DNA from: Yoonia sediminilitoris
Lineage (GTDB): Bacteria; Pseudomonadota; Alphaproteobacteria; Rhodobacterales; Rhodobacteraceae
Assembly: GCF_003058085.1 (NCBI RefSeq)
Contig: NZ_QBUD01000013.1
Span: 1 to 64,000 of the forward strand
DNA length: 64,000 nt
Direction of reading: 5' to 3'
Shown piece by piece: positions 32,549-41,116 of this stretch (position 1 is the first letter of the stretch; each line of letters begins with the position of its first letter). The notes below the pieces were generated by a model that did not search any database, was not told the origin of the DNA, and saw only the letters and a list, made by a program, of their open reading frames with translations. A program made the translations under genes and the position numbers.

Positions 32549-32941
32549 AATTCCCCCAAGGATGTTGATTGCGCCAGGTCGCAGAAGTCTCGCCGAAACT
32601 TAAAGGCTTTTATACTCAGGACCTTACACAGCTCTTATGCTGCACGAGGATGACCTAAACTTAAAGAGTTTTCTTCCGTCAAACAGCAATTTTTTTATCG
32701 CCGCGGCGCAGCAACTCAACCTTTTCCAGCGCCATGATCGTCGGAAATGACCGTATTAGAAGGCATTACTGTGCGCGAAACCAGCGGTCTTTTACCACAT
32801 CAAAACTAATTTACTTTGCGCGCGCAGCATTTCTGGATTTGTGATCACATTTATGAAAAGCGGTTTACCATCCGACAGAATACCGGCTACGTAACGCTAC
32901 CGGTTCCGCTAACCGGCACGACACTCATCCAGGGGAAAGAT
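32549..32941. promoter_or_regulatory. Divergent control region between FDH operon and ferredoxin gene
   Basis: This 393-nt stretch has no gene. It contains two exact copies of AAACTTAAAG at 32597-32606 and 32658-32667 (61 bp apart) in the FDH-proximal half. A TGTGATCACA palindrome lies at 32840-32849. CCGGTT-N5-AACCGG at 32900-32916 lies just before the ferredoxin gene. A TATAAA in minus orientation near 32615 could be the FDH -10. These look like regulator sites for two divergent promoters; no regulator can be named. Confidence 0.5.
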
Positions 32942-34888
32942 ATGACCAAACGGCTCATTTTATGTGATTGCCTCGGCTCTCAGACACTTGACGCTGATGC
33001 GATTTCCAATGGATCAGGGTTGGCCTGCACCAAAGTCTATTCAGGGCTGTGCACACACCAGCTAGACGATGCCGCCAAGGAAATCGCTACGGGCGATTCG
33101 ATTGTCGCCTGCCAGCAAGAACAGCAGCGGTTTGAACAGCTTGCCGAAGAAGTCGGCGTCGACAGCCCCGGTTTTGTTGATCTGCGCGACAGGGCGGGTT
33201 GGGGGACAGGCAACACAGCCCCCAAAATGGCCGCACTCGCCGCAGAAGCCGCGATGACATTGCCAATCGGCAAGTCTCTGGATGTAATATCCGAAGGCAC
33301 ATGCCTGATTATCGGCGGCGACGCTGCCCTGCAAGCGGCGGCAGATCTGTGTGAAACGCTTGCCGTCACTGTCTTGCTGACCTCGGCTGATGATGTTCCA
33401 ATTGACCGGCGCTTTGACTGCGTCGTCGGCACATTGCGGCAGGCGTCAGGCGCGTTGGGCGGCTTTTCCGTGAAGATTGACGCATTGCAGCAATTGATCC
33501 CTGGCGGGCGCGGCAGTTTCACCCTGACAGAGCGACAAAATGGCGCGGTTTCCGAGTGCGATATTCTGCTTGATCTGTCAGGAAACACTGCGTTGTTTTC
33601 CGCCCCCGAAAAGCGCGAGGGATACCTGCGTGCAGACCCCACCTACCCGCCTGCTGTGGCCAAAGCAGTGTTTCAGGCAGCGCAGTTGGTCGGCACCTTC
33701 GAAAAGCCGCTTTATGTGCGTCTTGAAGAGAGCCTGTGCGCCCACAGCCGCGCCGAGCAACCCGCCTGTTCGAACTGTCTGAACGTCTGCCCCACAGGTG
33801 CGATCACATCCGCAGGGGAACATGTAGCGATTGACCCGATGATCTGTGCCGGTTGCGGATCATGTTCAGCCGCTTGCCCCTCAGGCGCGATCGCCTATGA
33901 CGCCCCGCCGGTGGACAGCATTTTCGCACGCATGAACACGCTGGCCAGCACCTATCGCAAAGCGGGTGGCAAGGATGCATCCCTACTGGTGCATGATGGT
34001 ACCCATGGGCGCGAGATGATTGCGCTTGCCGCCCGCTTCGGGCGTGGCCTGCCCGCCAATGCGATACCGCTTGAGGTGGATGCACTGTCGGGCTTTGGGC
34101 ACGCTGAAATGCTGGCCGCGCTGGCTTGTGGCTTTGGACATGTTGACGTGTTGTTGTCACCCAAGACCGAACGCGACGTGATCACCAGCCAGATGGCACT
34201 GGCACATGCCATTGCAGGCGCTGCGGCCATTGACCTGCTTGACCCCGCTGACCCCGATGCGCTTTGCGATCTGCTATATGCCCCAACGGGTGCTACCGTG
34301 GATTGCGCGCCCGTCTTGCCAATGGGCAGCCGCAGGCAGGTCACGCGACTGGCCGCCAAGACATTGCAGCCCGACGCCAGCGTGATCGCGCTGCCGGAAC
34401 ATGCCCCTTATGGCGCAGTTGTCGTCGATACTGACGCCTGCACCTTGTGTCTATCCTGTGTGTCGCTGTGCCCCTCAGGGGCTTTGGGTGACAATCCCGA
34501 CCTGCCGCAACTACGCTTTCAGGAAGACGCCTGTCTGCAATGCGGGCTTTGCACCAACATTTGCCCCGAAAATGCGATCAGCCTGCAACCACAGCTGGAC
34601 TTAACCGATGCGGCATTTACCCAGCGGGTTGTCCACGAGGAAGAGCCCTTTGCCTGTATCTCTTGCGGTTCGCTATTCGGCGTCAAATCCACGGTCGAGA
34701 AGATCACCGAAAAACTGGCGGGCACCCATCCTATGTTTGCCACGTCGGATGCCGCCAAGATGATCCAGATGTGCGACAATTGCCGGATCCAGGCGCAGTA
34801 TCATTCCGAGAACAATCCGTTCCAGAGCGGCGAGCGCCCGCGCCCGCGCACCACTGATGACTACCTGTCAAAGCGCAGGGATCACTGA
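32942..34888 (+). CDS. Multi-cluster 4Fe-4S protein of the FDH locus
   Basis: A 648-residue cytosolic protein. Two ferredoxin-type pairs are visible: CSNCLNVCPTGAITS with CAGCGSCSAACPSGAIAYD near residues 275-320, and CTLCLSCVSLCPSGAL with CLQCGLCTNICPENAIS near residues 500-550. Two later pairs (CISCGS and CDNCRIQ) may bind a metal or another cluster. The first 250 residues resemble the N-terminal part of heterodisulfide/formate-associated electron carriers but lack clear motifs. ATG 32942 has AGGGGAAAG upstream. Divergent from the FDH operon; probably an electron donor or acceptor for it. Confidence 0.85.
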   Translation: MTKRLILCDCLGSQTLDADAISNGSGLACTKVYSGLCTHQLDDAAKEIATGDSIVACQQEQQRFEQLAEEVGVDSPGFVDLRDRAGWGTGNTAPKMAALAAEAAMTLPIGKSLDVISEGTCLIIGGDAALQAAADLCETLAVTVLLTSADDVPIDRRFDCVVGTLRQASGALGGFSVKIDALQQLIPGGRGSFTLTERQNGAVSECDILLDLSGNTALFSAPEKREGYLRADPTYPPAVAKAVFQAAQLVGTFEKPLYVRLEESLCAHSRAEQPACSNCLNVCPTGAITSAGEHVAIDPMICAGCGSCSAACPSGAIAYDAPPVDSIFARMNTLASTYRKAGGKDASLLVHDGTHGREMIALAARFGRGLPANAIPLEVDALSGFGHAEMLAALACGFGHVDVLLSPKTERDVITSQMALAHAIAGAAAIDLLDPADPDALCDLLYAPTGATVDCAPVLPMGSRRQVTRLAAKTLQPDASVIALPEHAPYGAVVVDTDACTLCLSCVSLCPSGALGDNPDLPQLRFQEDACLQCGLCTNICPENAISLQPQLDLTDAAFTQRVVHEEEPFACISCGSLFGVKSTVEKITEKLAGTHPMFATSDAAKMIQMCDNCRIQAQYHSENNPFQSGERPRPRTTDDYLSKRRDH

Positions 34889-35607
34889 GACCGGATTGCC
34901 GCCCCGAGATCTGCAGGCGGGATCGTCGCCACATAGGCGATGATTGCCTCCAATTCGTCCAGCGTGACCTCAATCGGGGCAATCGGCGATGGCAAATTAT
35001 CCGCAAACGGGTCGGTCACGTCGGTGATTTGTGTGAACGCCGGATGCGGACGTAGCAGGAAAAACGTCTGGAACCGGCTGTGCCAATCGGGGAAATTGCG
35101 CATAAGCCCAAACGACGGGGTCGACCCTATGGTTTTCATCCGGTTGGTTTCATTGACCACATGGCACCGGCCGCAATGTTGCAGGCTCAGGTCTTCGCCC
35201 ATGGCCGTATCGCCGACAAACTGCGGCGCCGCGGCGACGACCTGCACCGCGACATCGGCGCTGAACGCGGCGCTGTCTTCGGGAACGAACGCTTCGATCG
35301 TGCGCTTGCCGACGTCTGACAAAAGCCATTCCTCAAATGCATCCGTATAGGGACCGTCTGTCTTGTTCAGATGCCAAAGCACATCACCTTGCTTGAAAAC
35401 GGGCGTGCCCTCGGGTCCGAAAGTGGCGTCGGCGGCATCTGTGGTCCGGGTGATGCGAATGCTGGTTTTCAAAGAAAAACGCGGTAGCAAATGCTGCAAA
35501 AATCCGGTGTCTGCCAGTACGTCAGGCGCGTTGAGAGTGAATGATTTTTCCTGCCCGATCACCGGACTGGCCGCCAAAACGGCCAAGGCCAGAATTTTTT
35601 TCAACAT
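34882..35607 (-). CDS. Monohaem cytochrome c with a reduced TupA-like N-terminal domain
   Basis: The 241-residue periplasmic protein has a signal peptide ending near ASPVIGQ. Residues 22-110 look like a shrunken oxyanion-binding protein. FTLNAPDVLADTGFLQHLLP followed by FSLKTSIRI resembles the TupA N-terminus, and DAFEEWLLSDVGKRTIEAF resembles the C-terminal helix of such proteins, with the middle lobe missing. A cytochrome c domain follows, with haem motif CGRCH (Cys145, Cys148, His149). It overlaps the end of the convergent ferredoxin gene by 7 nt. The cytochrome call is firm; the binding-protein resemblance is my reading. Confidence 0.75.
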   Translation of the reverse strand: MLKKILALAVLAASPVIGQEKSFTLNAPDVLADTGFLQHLLPRFSLKTSIRITRTTDAADATFGPEGTPVFKQGDVLWHLNKTDGPYTDAFEEWLLSDVGKRTIEAFVPEDSAAFSADVAVQVVAAAPQFVGDTAMGEDLSLQHCGRCHVVNETNRMKTIGSTPSFGLMRNFPDWHSRFQTFFLLRPHPAFTQITDVTDPFADNLPSPIAPIEVTLDELEAIIAYVATIPPADLGAAIRSQ

Positions 35608-35691
35608 TCACACATCTCCGCCTTTGGTCAGCTTGCACATTAGCCTAGGGGCGCTAGGGTCTGTCCGTCAATACAAGCGGAGAATTGAGAC

Positions 35692-35883
35692 ATGAGCGAC
35701 GAATTCAATATGTCGATGCGGAAGTTTCTCAAGCAGGTGGGCGTCACATCGCAGCAAGCGATTGAAGAAGCCATGCGTGCAGCCGGCGACACGGCTGGCA
35801 AGAGTTATGATGTGAAAATGGTCCTGACGATCGACGACCTCGACCTGGAACATGTGGTCACAGGCAAGATCGAAGGCGCGTAA
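35692..35883 (+). CDS. DUF6494 family small protein
   Basis: The 63-residue cytosolic protein (MSDEFNMSMRKFLKQVGVTS, then TIDDLDLEHVVTGKIEGA) matches the small DUF6494 family found beside Mrp/ApbC and formate dehydrogenase genes in this group. A GGAG lies upstream of the ATG. The stop codon directly abuts the GTG start of the Mrp gene (TAAGTG), so the two are translated together. Function unknown. Confidence 0.8.
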   Translation: MSDEFNMSMRKFLKQVGVTSQQAIEEAMRAAGDTAGKSYDVKMVLTIDDLDLEHVVTGKIEGA

Positions 35884-36939
35884 GTGAGTATCACAAGAGA
35901 ACAGGTTCTGGACTGCCTGAAGGAAATAAAAGATCCGTCCGGCAAAGACATCGTCGAGGCCGGACTGGTCCGCGCACTGAACGTGGATGGCGACGCCGTG
36001 CGCTTTGTGATGGAAGTCGCCAGCCCCGAGCCCTATCTGCCGATCAAAGCCGAAGCTGAAGAAAAACTGGCCGCTTTGGGCGCTGCAAAAGTGTCCATTG
36101 TCATGACGGCCCACAGCAAACCGGCAGCCCCACCCGACCTGAAACCTAATCGAAAACCAGAACCGACAGGCCCCGAGAAAATTCCCGGCATCGACCGGAT
36201 TATCGCCGTGGCATCCGGCAAAGGCGGCGTTGGCAAATCCACCGTGGCCGCCAACCTTGCCTGTGCACTGGCCGCAGAGGGACGCCGCGTAGGGATGCTG
36301 GATGCGGATGTTTACGGTCCGTCTCAACCACGGATGCTGGGCGTTTCAGGCCGGCCCCAAAGCCCCGATGGCAAGCTGATCCTGCCGTTGCGCAACTATG
36401 GTGTCACCATGATGTCCATTGGCCTGATGACGAATGATGACCAAGCTGTGGTCTGGCGTGGGCCGATGCTGATGGGGGCGTTGCAGCAGATGCTTTCCCA
36501 AGTGCAATGGGGCGCGCTGGATGTGCTGATCGTCGATTTGCCGCCCGGCACTGGCGACGTGCAGATGACGCTTGCGCAGAAAGCGCATCTTGACGGGGCA
36601 ATTGTTGTGTCCACACCGCAGGATGTGGCCCTGCTGGATGCCCGCAAGGGAATCGACATGTTCAACCAGATGAAAACGCCCATTATCGGCATGATCGAGA
36701 ACATGAGCACGCACATCTGTTCGAACTGTGGATTTGAGGAACACGTGTTCGGGCATGGCGGCGTGGTGGCCGAGGCTGAAAAGCTGGGCGTGCCATTGCT
36801 GGCGGAAATTCCGCTGCATCTGGATATCCGGCTGGCGTCTGACGGCGGTGCGCCGATTGTGGTCTCCAAGCCGGACTCGGCACAGGCGCAGGCCTTCCGC
36901 AAAGTGGCCAAGTCACTTGTCGCTGCGGGCAAGGCATGA
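35884..36939 (+). CDS. mrp: Mrp/ApbC-type iron-sulfur carrier ATPase
   Basis: A 351-residue P-loop NTPase of the Mrp/NBP35 family, which carries and delivers 4Fe-4S clusters. An N-terminal DUF59/MIP18-like domain (residues 1-80) is followed by a linker and the deviant Walker A motif GKGGVGKSTVAANLA, VLIVDLPPGTGDVQMTL, and the cluster-bridging CxxC in STHICSNCGFEEH. It starts at a GTG right after DUF6494 and overlaps the next gene by 4 nt (ATGA). Position beside cluster-rich FDH genes suggests a role in their maturation, though Mrp is also a general factor. Confidence 0.92.
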   Translation: MSITREQVLDCLKEIKDPSGKDIVEAGLVRALNVDGDAVRFVMEVASPEPYLPIKAEAEEKLAALGAAKVSIVMTAHSKPAAPPDLKPNRKPEPTGPEKIPGIDRIIAVASGKGGVGKSTVAANLACALAAEGRRVGMLDADVYGPSQPRMLGVSGRPQSPDGKLILPLRNYGVTMMSIGLMTNDDQAVVWRGPMLMGALQQMLSQVQWGALDVLIVDLPPGTGDVQMTLAQKAHLDGAIVVSTPQDVALLDARKGIDMFNQMKTPIIGMIENMSTHICSNCGFEEHVFGHGGVVAEAEKLGVPLLAEIPLHLDIRLASDGGAPIVVSKPDSAQAQAFRKVAKSLVAAGKA

Positions 36940-37631
36940 GCGAGCCAAGTTTTCCGCCATTGTTCAGCGGGCAGGCCGACCCTGACCCGTTCAACGCCTC
37001 CTGTGCCAAGGCCGACAAAGGCTGCGATGCGGGTCTAGTCGTCTATGATCTGGGCGCGGACAGGCTGCGCGCGGCAATCGTCTTTGCACCCGATGTCACC
37101 TTGGGCGAAGCCATGGTCATGCTGCCGCTTTGCGGTGTGGGCTTTCAAAACGCGCTTGGCGCCTTGTCGCCCCCCGAAACTGCCGTGCATCTTGAATGGG
37201 CAGGCAATATTCGGATCAACGGGGCGGTCTGCGGCGCGCTGGATATCGCAAGCGACACGACGAACGCAGATGAGGTGCCGAACTGGCTTGTTGTCGGGCT
37301 TGAACTGCGGCTTTGGCCTGAAAGTGAAGAAACCGGCGGCACCCCTGACCAGACAGCGCTTTATGCCGAAGGCTGTGCGGACGTGGATGCCGTTGCCTTG
37401 CTCGAAGCATGGGTGCGGCATACGCTTGTCGGGATCAACGCATGGACCGACACCGGGGTGGCCACCCTGCACAAGCAATGGGAAGGGCTGGCACATGGGA
37501 TTGGTGAGCCGCTGACACTTGGTGACAAATCCGGCACCTTTCTGGGAATCGACGAACGTTTTGGCATTCTTCTGCGCAACGAAGCCACGAGCCTGATGAT
37601 CCCGCTGACCTATCTGCTAAAGGACGTTTGA
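36936..37631 (+). CDS. Biotin/lipoate ligase-like protein (DUF4444 type)
   Basis: The 231-residue protein resembles the biotin/lipoate protein ligase fold with a DUF4444-like C-terminus (ERFGILLRNEATSLMIPLTY). Conserved features include HLEWAGNIRINGAVCGALDI, which corresponds to the lysine-containing ligase loop; the usual Lys is not obvious there, so ligase activity is doubtful. The ATG overlaps the Mrp stop. It belongs to the Mrp-DUF6505 block and may have been recruited for FDH maturation. Confidence 0.7.
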   Translation: MSEPSFPPLFSGQADPDPFNASCAKADKGCDAGLVVYDLGADRLRAAIVFAPDVTLGEAMVMLPLCGVGFQNALGALSPPETAVHLEWAGNIRINGAVCGALDIASDTTNADEVPNWLVVGLELRLWPESEETGGTPDQTALYAEGCADVDAVALLEAWVRHTLVGINAWTDTGVATLHKQWEGLAHGIGEPLTLGDKSGTFLGIDERFGILLRNEATSLMIPLTYLLKDV

Positions 37632-37632
37632 C

Positions 37633-38106
37633 ATGATGCTGGCACGTGCGATCCACTTTGACGAAAGCGATATGAATGTTTTTCATTCACCGGCACGCAC
37701 TGGCGAATGGTGTATTTCCGGCGGCTTCGAATTTTCCAACTGGACCGAAGGCGACCTGACAGGCAAAGCCAAGCAGGCCTTTTCGAACGGCTGGCTTGGC
37801 GTCGAAACCTTTGGCAGGGTCACGTTTGTCGCGGTCACACGGATTGAACCAGCGGAACTTGACGCACTGACCCAAGCGCTCGCCCAGCATTTCGTCACGA
37901 TCTATGGGGCACCTTCCGTCGAAGCGGCAATGCCGGCCGCGCGCGAAGAGCTGAACCAGATGATGGAAATGTGCGAAGAGCACGCGCCGAACACGGTCAT
38001 GACTGTCGCGCGGGAACTGACGCCCGCCGGGGTCAAGGAAAGCTACCGGATTATCGAACAGCGTGATGCCGCGCTTGATATGTTCGCGGTGCATGGCGGG
38101 GACTGA
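37633..38106 (+). CDS. DUF6505 family protein
   Basis: The 157-residue cytosolic protein starts MMLARAIHFDESDMNVFHSP and matches the DUF6505 family seen downstream of Mrp and ligase-like genes in this bacterial group. It follows the preceding stop by 1 nt. It contains two Cys (in EWCISGGF and EMCEEHAP) and a Met-rich helix (ELNQMMEMCEEH) but no recognisable catalytic motif. Function unknown; genomic company suggests an accessory role for formate dehydrogenase. Confidence 0.75.
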   Translation: MMLARAIHFDESDMNVFHSPARTGEWCISGGFEFSNWTEGDLTGKAKQAFSNGWLGVETFGRVTFVAVTRIEPAELDALTQALAQHFVTIYGAPSVEAAMPAAREELNQMMEMCEEHAPNTVMTVARELTPAGVKESYRIIEQRDAALDMFAVHGGD

Positions 38107-38150
38107 TATTACGGTTGCAGCGGTCTGCATCGCCACGCAGTATACGGGCA

Positions 38151-38936
38151 ATGACAGCGCCGCCCCCCCTTTTGGTTTTCACCGACCTTGACGGCACACT
38201 GATAGACCACGACAGCTATCGGTACGATGCCGCGCTGCCCGCCCTAGCCGCCTTGCGTCGGATCAGGGCCGGGATCATCATGGCCAGCAGCAAGACGGCC
38301 CCTGAAATTGTGACATTACGAGATGAAATGGGACTGTGCGACTGGCCCGCCATCGTGGAAAACGGCGCCGGGATTTTGCCGCCGGGCGACGCCGACGCGG
38401 GGGGCGGTGACGCCTATGTTCGGCTGCGTGCGGCGCTGGACGACGTTCCACCGCCGCTTCGGGCACAGTATTGCGGGTTCGGCGATATGAATGTCGCGCA
38501 GATCGCCCAAATGACAGGTCTGCCCGAAAAGAGCGCAGCGCTTGCCGCGCAGCGTGCCTTTTCCGAACCGGGGCTTTGGACAGGTGACAGCCTCGAGCGC
38601 GGTGCATTCGAACGAGAACTGGCCCAGCGTGGTATCCATGCGCGTGAAGGCGGGCGATTTCTGACCCTTTCCTTTGGGCGAACCAAGGCCGACCAGATGT
38701 CTGATATCATCACCCGTTATCAGCCGGGTGCGACTGTCGCCTTGGGCGACGCGCCCAATGACGTGGAAATGCTGCAAGCGGCTGATTACGGCTTTATCGT
38801 TGCCAATCCCCACCGTGATCCGTTACCGCCACTTGACGGTGAAACGGCCGGCCGAATCATGCGGACCGAATTGCCTGGGCCACAGGGCTGGAACCGCGCG
38901 ATATGCGATCTGATCAAACGTCTCAAGCTTGAGTAA
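38151..38936 (+). CDS. Glucosyl/mannosyl-3-phosphoglycerate phosphatase (HAD-IIB)
   Basis: The 261-residue HAD phosphatase has motif I FTDLDGTLIDHD, motif II at IMASSKTAPEI, and motif IV GDAPNDVEMLQAADYG, as in mannosyl-3-phosphoglycerate phosphatases. It would remove phosphate from glucosyl- or mannosyl-3-phosphoglycerate to give the compatible solute. I use the ATG at 38151; a TTG at 38115 is in frame but adds an unrelated leader. It precedes the matching synthase by 12 nt. Confidence 0.82.
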   Translation: MTAPPPLLVFTDLDGTLIDHDSYRYDAALPALAALRRIRAGIIMASSKTAPEIVTLRDEMGLCDWPAIVENGAGILPPGDADAGGGDAYVRLRAALDDVPPPLRAQYCGFGDMNVAQIAQMTGLPEKSAALAAQRAFSEPGLWTGDSLERGAFERELAQRGIHAREGGRFLTLSFGRTKADQMSDIITRYQPGATVALGDAPNDVEMLQAADYGFIVANPHRDPLPPLDGETAGRIMRTELPGPQGWNRAICDLIKRLKLE

Positions 38937-38948
38937 GGAGCACCGGAA

Positions 38949-40169
38949 ATGGCCGATTTTCATCAGAATGGACATATCGCGACACTGCACAACCTGCGGA
39001 CCCAGTCATTGGATGAGATGACATACGAGTTGGAGACATTTGCACAAACGCGCAAGATGTCCCTGATCCTGCCGTGCCTTTATTCAGAGCTTGAAACCGA
39101 TGCGATGCCGCTGATCCTGAGCGAACTTGCGAAAGTCACCTACTTGCACCGGATCATCATCGGGTTGGACCGCGCGGACGAGGCACAGTTTCGCCATGCC
39201 AAAGAGTTCTTCAAAGGGCTGAACCAGAACCACATCGTCATCTGGAACGACAGCCCGCGCATGTTGGCCTTAGACGCCCGGCTGCAAGAGATGGGCCTGG
39301 CCCCCGCAGAGCAGGGCAAAGGCAAAAACGTCTGGTTCGCCATGGGTTATCTGATGGCCTGCGAAGACAGCGCGGTAATGGCGATCCATGATTGTGACAT
39401 CATGACCTACACCAATGAATTGCTCGCCCGTCTGGTCTATCCTGTGGCTAACCCCAGCTTTCCCTATCAGGTGGCCAAAGGCTATTATGCCCGGATCGGG
39501 CAGGACAAGCTGAACGGGCGGGTCACACGACTGTTAGTCAGCCCCTTGCTGATCGCACTCAAACGGGTCGTGGGCGACCGCGATTACATCGACTATTTGC
39601 GCAGCTTTCGCTATCCGCTGTCAGGTGAATTCGCGATGCGCACCGCCATTCTGCCCGACTTGCGCATCCCCTCTGACTGGGGCCTGGAAATCGGGGTTCT
39701 GTCCGAGGCATGGCGCAATCTTGCCCCAAAAGCGGTCTGTCAGGTCGAAATATCCGACGCCTATGACCACAAACATCAGGAGTTAAGCCCCGAAGACGCC
39801 AATGCCGGCCTGAGCCGCATGTCCACAGACATCTGCAAAGCGATCTTCCGTAAACTGGCCGCTGATGGCACGATCTTTACCCCCAATGTATTCCGCACGC
39901 TGAAAGCGACCTACTACCGCAGCGCGCTTGACCTGCTGGAGGCCTATTACAACGACTCAAAAATGAACGGGCTGTCCATTGACCGTCACAAAGAAGAACT
40001 TGCCATCGAACTGTTTGCCGAAAATATCATGCGTGCGGGGCAAGTGTTTCTGGAAAACCCGCACGAAACGCCCTTCATACCGACATGGAACCGGGTCCAT
40101 GCGGCAGACCCGAAATTCCTGTCAGACATGCGGGCAGCGGCGGCAGCGGATGCGGCCGAGTTTGATTGA
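38949..40169 (+). CDS. Glucosyl-3-phosphoglycerate synthase-like glycosyltransferase
   Basis: The 406-residue GT-A-fold enzyme resembles archaeal/bacterial GpgS (GT81). It has SLILPCLYSELETDAMPLIL near residue 38, and the metal-binding DxD in AIHDCDIMTY. The segments FRYPLSGEFAMRTAIL and DWGLEIGVLSEAW are also conserved in that family. It would join NDP-glucose to 3-phosphoglycerate. Mannosyl-3-phosphoglycerate synthase activity is a less likely alternative. AAGGAG precedes the ATG. Co-transcribed with the phosphatase. Confidence 0.8.
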   Translation: MADFHQNGHIATLHNLRTQSLDEMTYELETFAQTRKMSLILPCLYSELETDAMPLILSELAKVTYLHRIIIGLDRADEAQFRHAKEFFKGLNQNHIVIWNDSPRMLALDARLQEMGLAPAEQGKGKNVWFAMGYLMACEDSAVMAIHDCDIMTYTNELLARLVYPVANPSFPYQVAKGYYARIGQDKLNGRVTRLLVSPLLIALKRVVGDRDYIDYLRSFRYPLSGEFAMRTAILPDLRIPSDWGLEIGVLSEAWRNLAPKAVCQVEISDAYDHKHQELSPEDANAGLSRMSTDICKAIFRKLAADGTIFTPNVFRTLKATYYRSALDLLEAYYNDSKMNGLSIDRHKEELAIELFAENIMRAGQVFLENPHETPFIPTWNRVHAADPKFLSDMRAAAAADAAEFD

Positions 40170-40204
40170 ACAATCGACTACACTTTCCAGTGCGTAGACC
40201 TGCC

Positions 40205-41062
40205 TTACAATGCCGCAAGCACCGAACTGCGCTGTTCGCCCAAGCCCGCGATTCCAAGCGTTACGACCTCTCCGCCTGACAGGTAACGCGGCGGGTTTTG
40301 GCCCATGCCAACCCCCGGCGGAGTCCCCGTTGAAATCACGTCCCCCGATTGCAGGCTCATGAAGCGGCTGCAATAGGAAATCAGATGCGGGATTTTATAG
40401 ATCAGGGTTGATGTGTTGCCCGATTGCATGCGGTCACCATCCACCTCAAGCCACATTTCCAGATTGTCCATGTCGGCCACTTCGTCCGTCGTTACAAGCC
40501 ACGGCCCGGTCGGCCCGAAGGTGTCGCAGCCTTTGCCCTTGTCCCAAGTGCCTGCCCGCTCAAGCTGGAATTCACGTTCTGACACGTCGTTGATCACGCA
40601 AAACCCGGCCACATGATCCATGGCGTTGGCCTCATCAATATATGCGCCAGGTGCGCCGATGACGACGCCCAGTTCGACCTCCCAATCGGTCTTGACGGAA
40701 TCGCGGGGGATCTGGATCGGGTCGTTCGGCCCGCAGATAGCCGACGTCCATTTGTTGAAAATCACCGGCTCTGGCGGGATCGGCATGCCTGCTTCTTCGG
40801 CGTGGTCGGCGTAATTCAGACCGATGCAGATGAACTTGCCAATGTCCCCGACGCAAGGCCCAAGTCGCAAATCCTGTTGCGGGGTGCCTGCCACCAGCGG
40901 CAGAGACGAGACATCAAGCTCTTGCAGTTTCTTCAGCACGTCAGGGCGCAACGCAGCCCCGGCGATGTCAGGCACAACAGCGGACAAATCACGCACATTG
41001 CCAGACGTATCAAGCAGCCCTGGTTTTTCGGCACCGGCAGGGCCATAGCGAAGCAGTTTCAT
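40205..41062 (-). CDS. Fumarylacetoacetate hydrolase family protein (2,4-diketo-3-deoxy sugar acid hydrolase type)
   Basis: The 285-residue protein has the FAH-fold metal motifs FICIGLNYADHAEEAG, TDWEVELGVVIG and GDVISTGTPPGVGMG. Full-length similarity is to the branch with L-2,4-diketo-3-deoxyrhamnonate/fuconate hydrolases and so-called ureidoglycolate lyases. Those enzymes cleave a diketo sugar acid to pyruvate and lactate. ATG 41062 has GGGA seven bases upstream. It is 54 nt downstream of the ABC ATPase on the same strand, so it is probably the last gene of the transporter operon. Confidence 0.82.
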   Translation of the reverse strand: MKLLRYGPAGAEKPGLLDTSGNVRDLSAVVPDIAGAALRPDVLKKLQELDVSSLPLVAGTPQQDLRLGPCVGDIGKFICIGLNYADHAEEAGMPIPPEPVIFNKWTSAICGPNDPIQIPRDSVKTDWEVELGVVIGAPGAYIDEANAMDHVAGFCVINDVSEREFQLERAGTWDKGKGCDTFGPTGPWLVTTDEVADMDNLEMWLEVDGDRMQSGNTSTLIYKIPHLISYCSRFMSLQSGDVISTGTPPGVGMGQNPPRYLSGGEVVTLGIAGLGEQRSSVLAAL

Positions 41063-41116
41063 GATTTTTCCCAATCATTACATTTCGTTGAATATAGCAG
41101 CGACCTGAGGGCCTAT

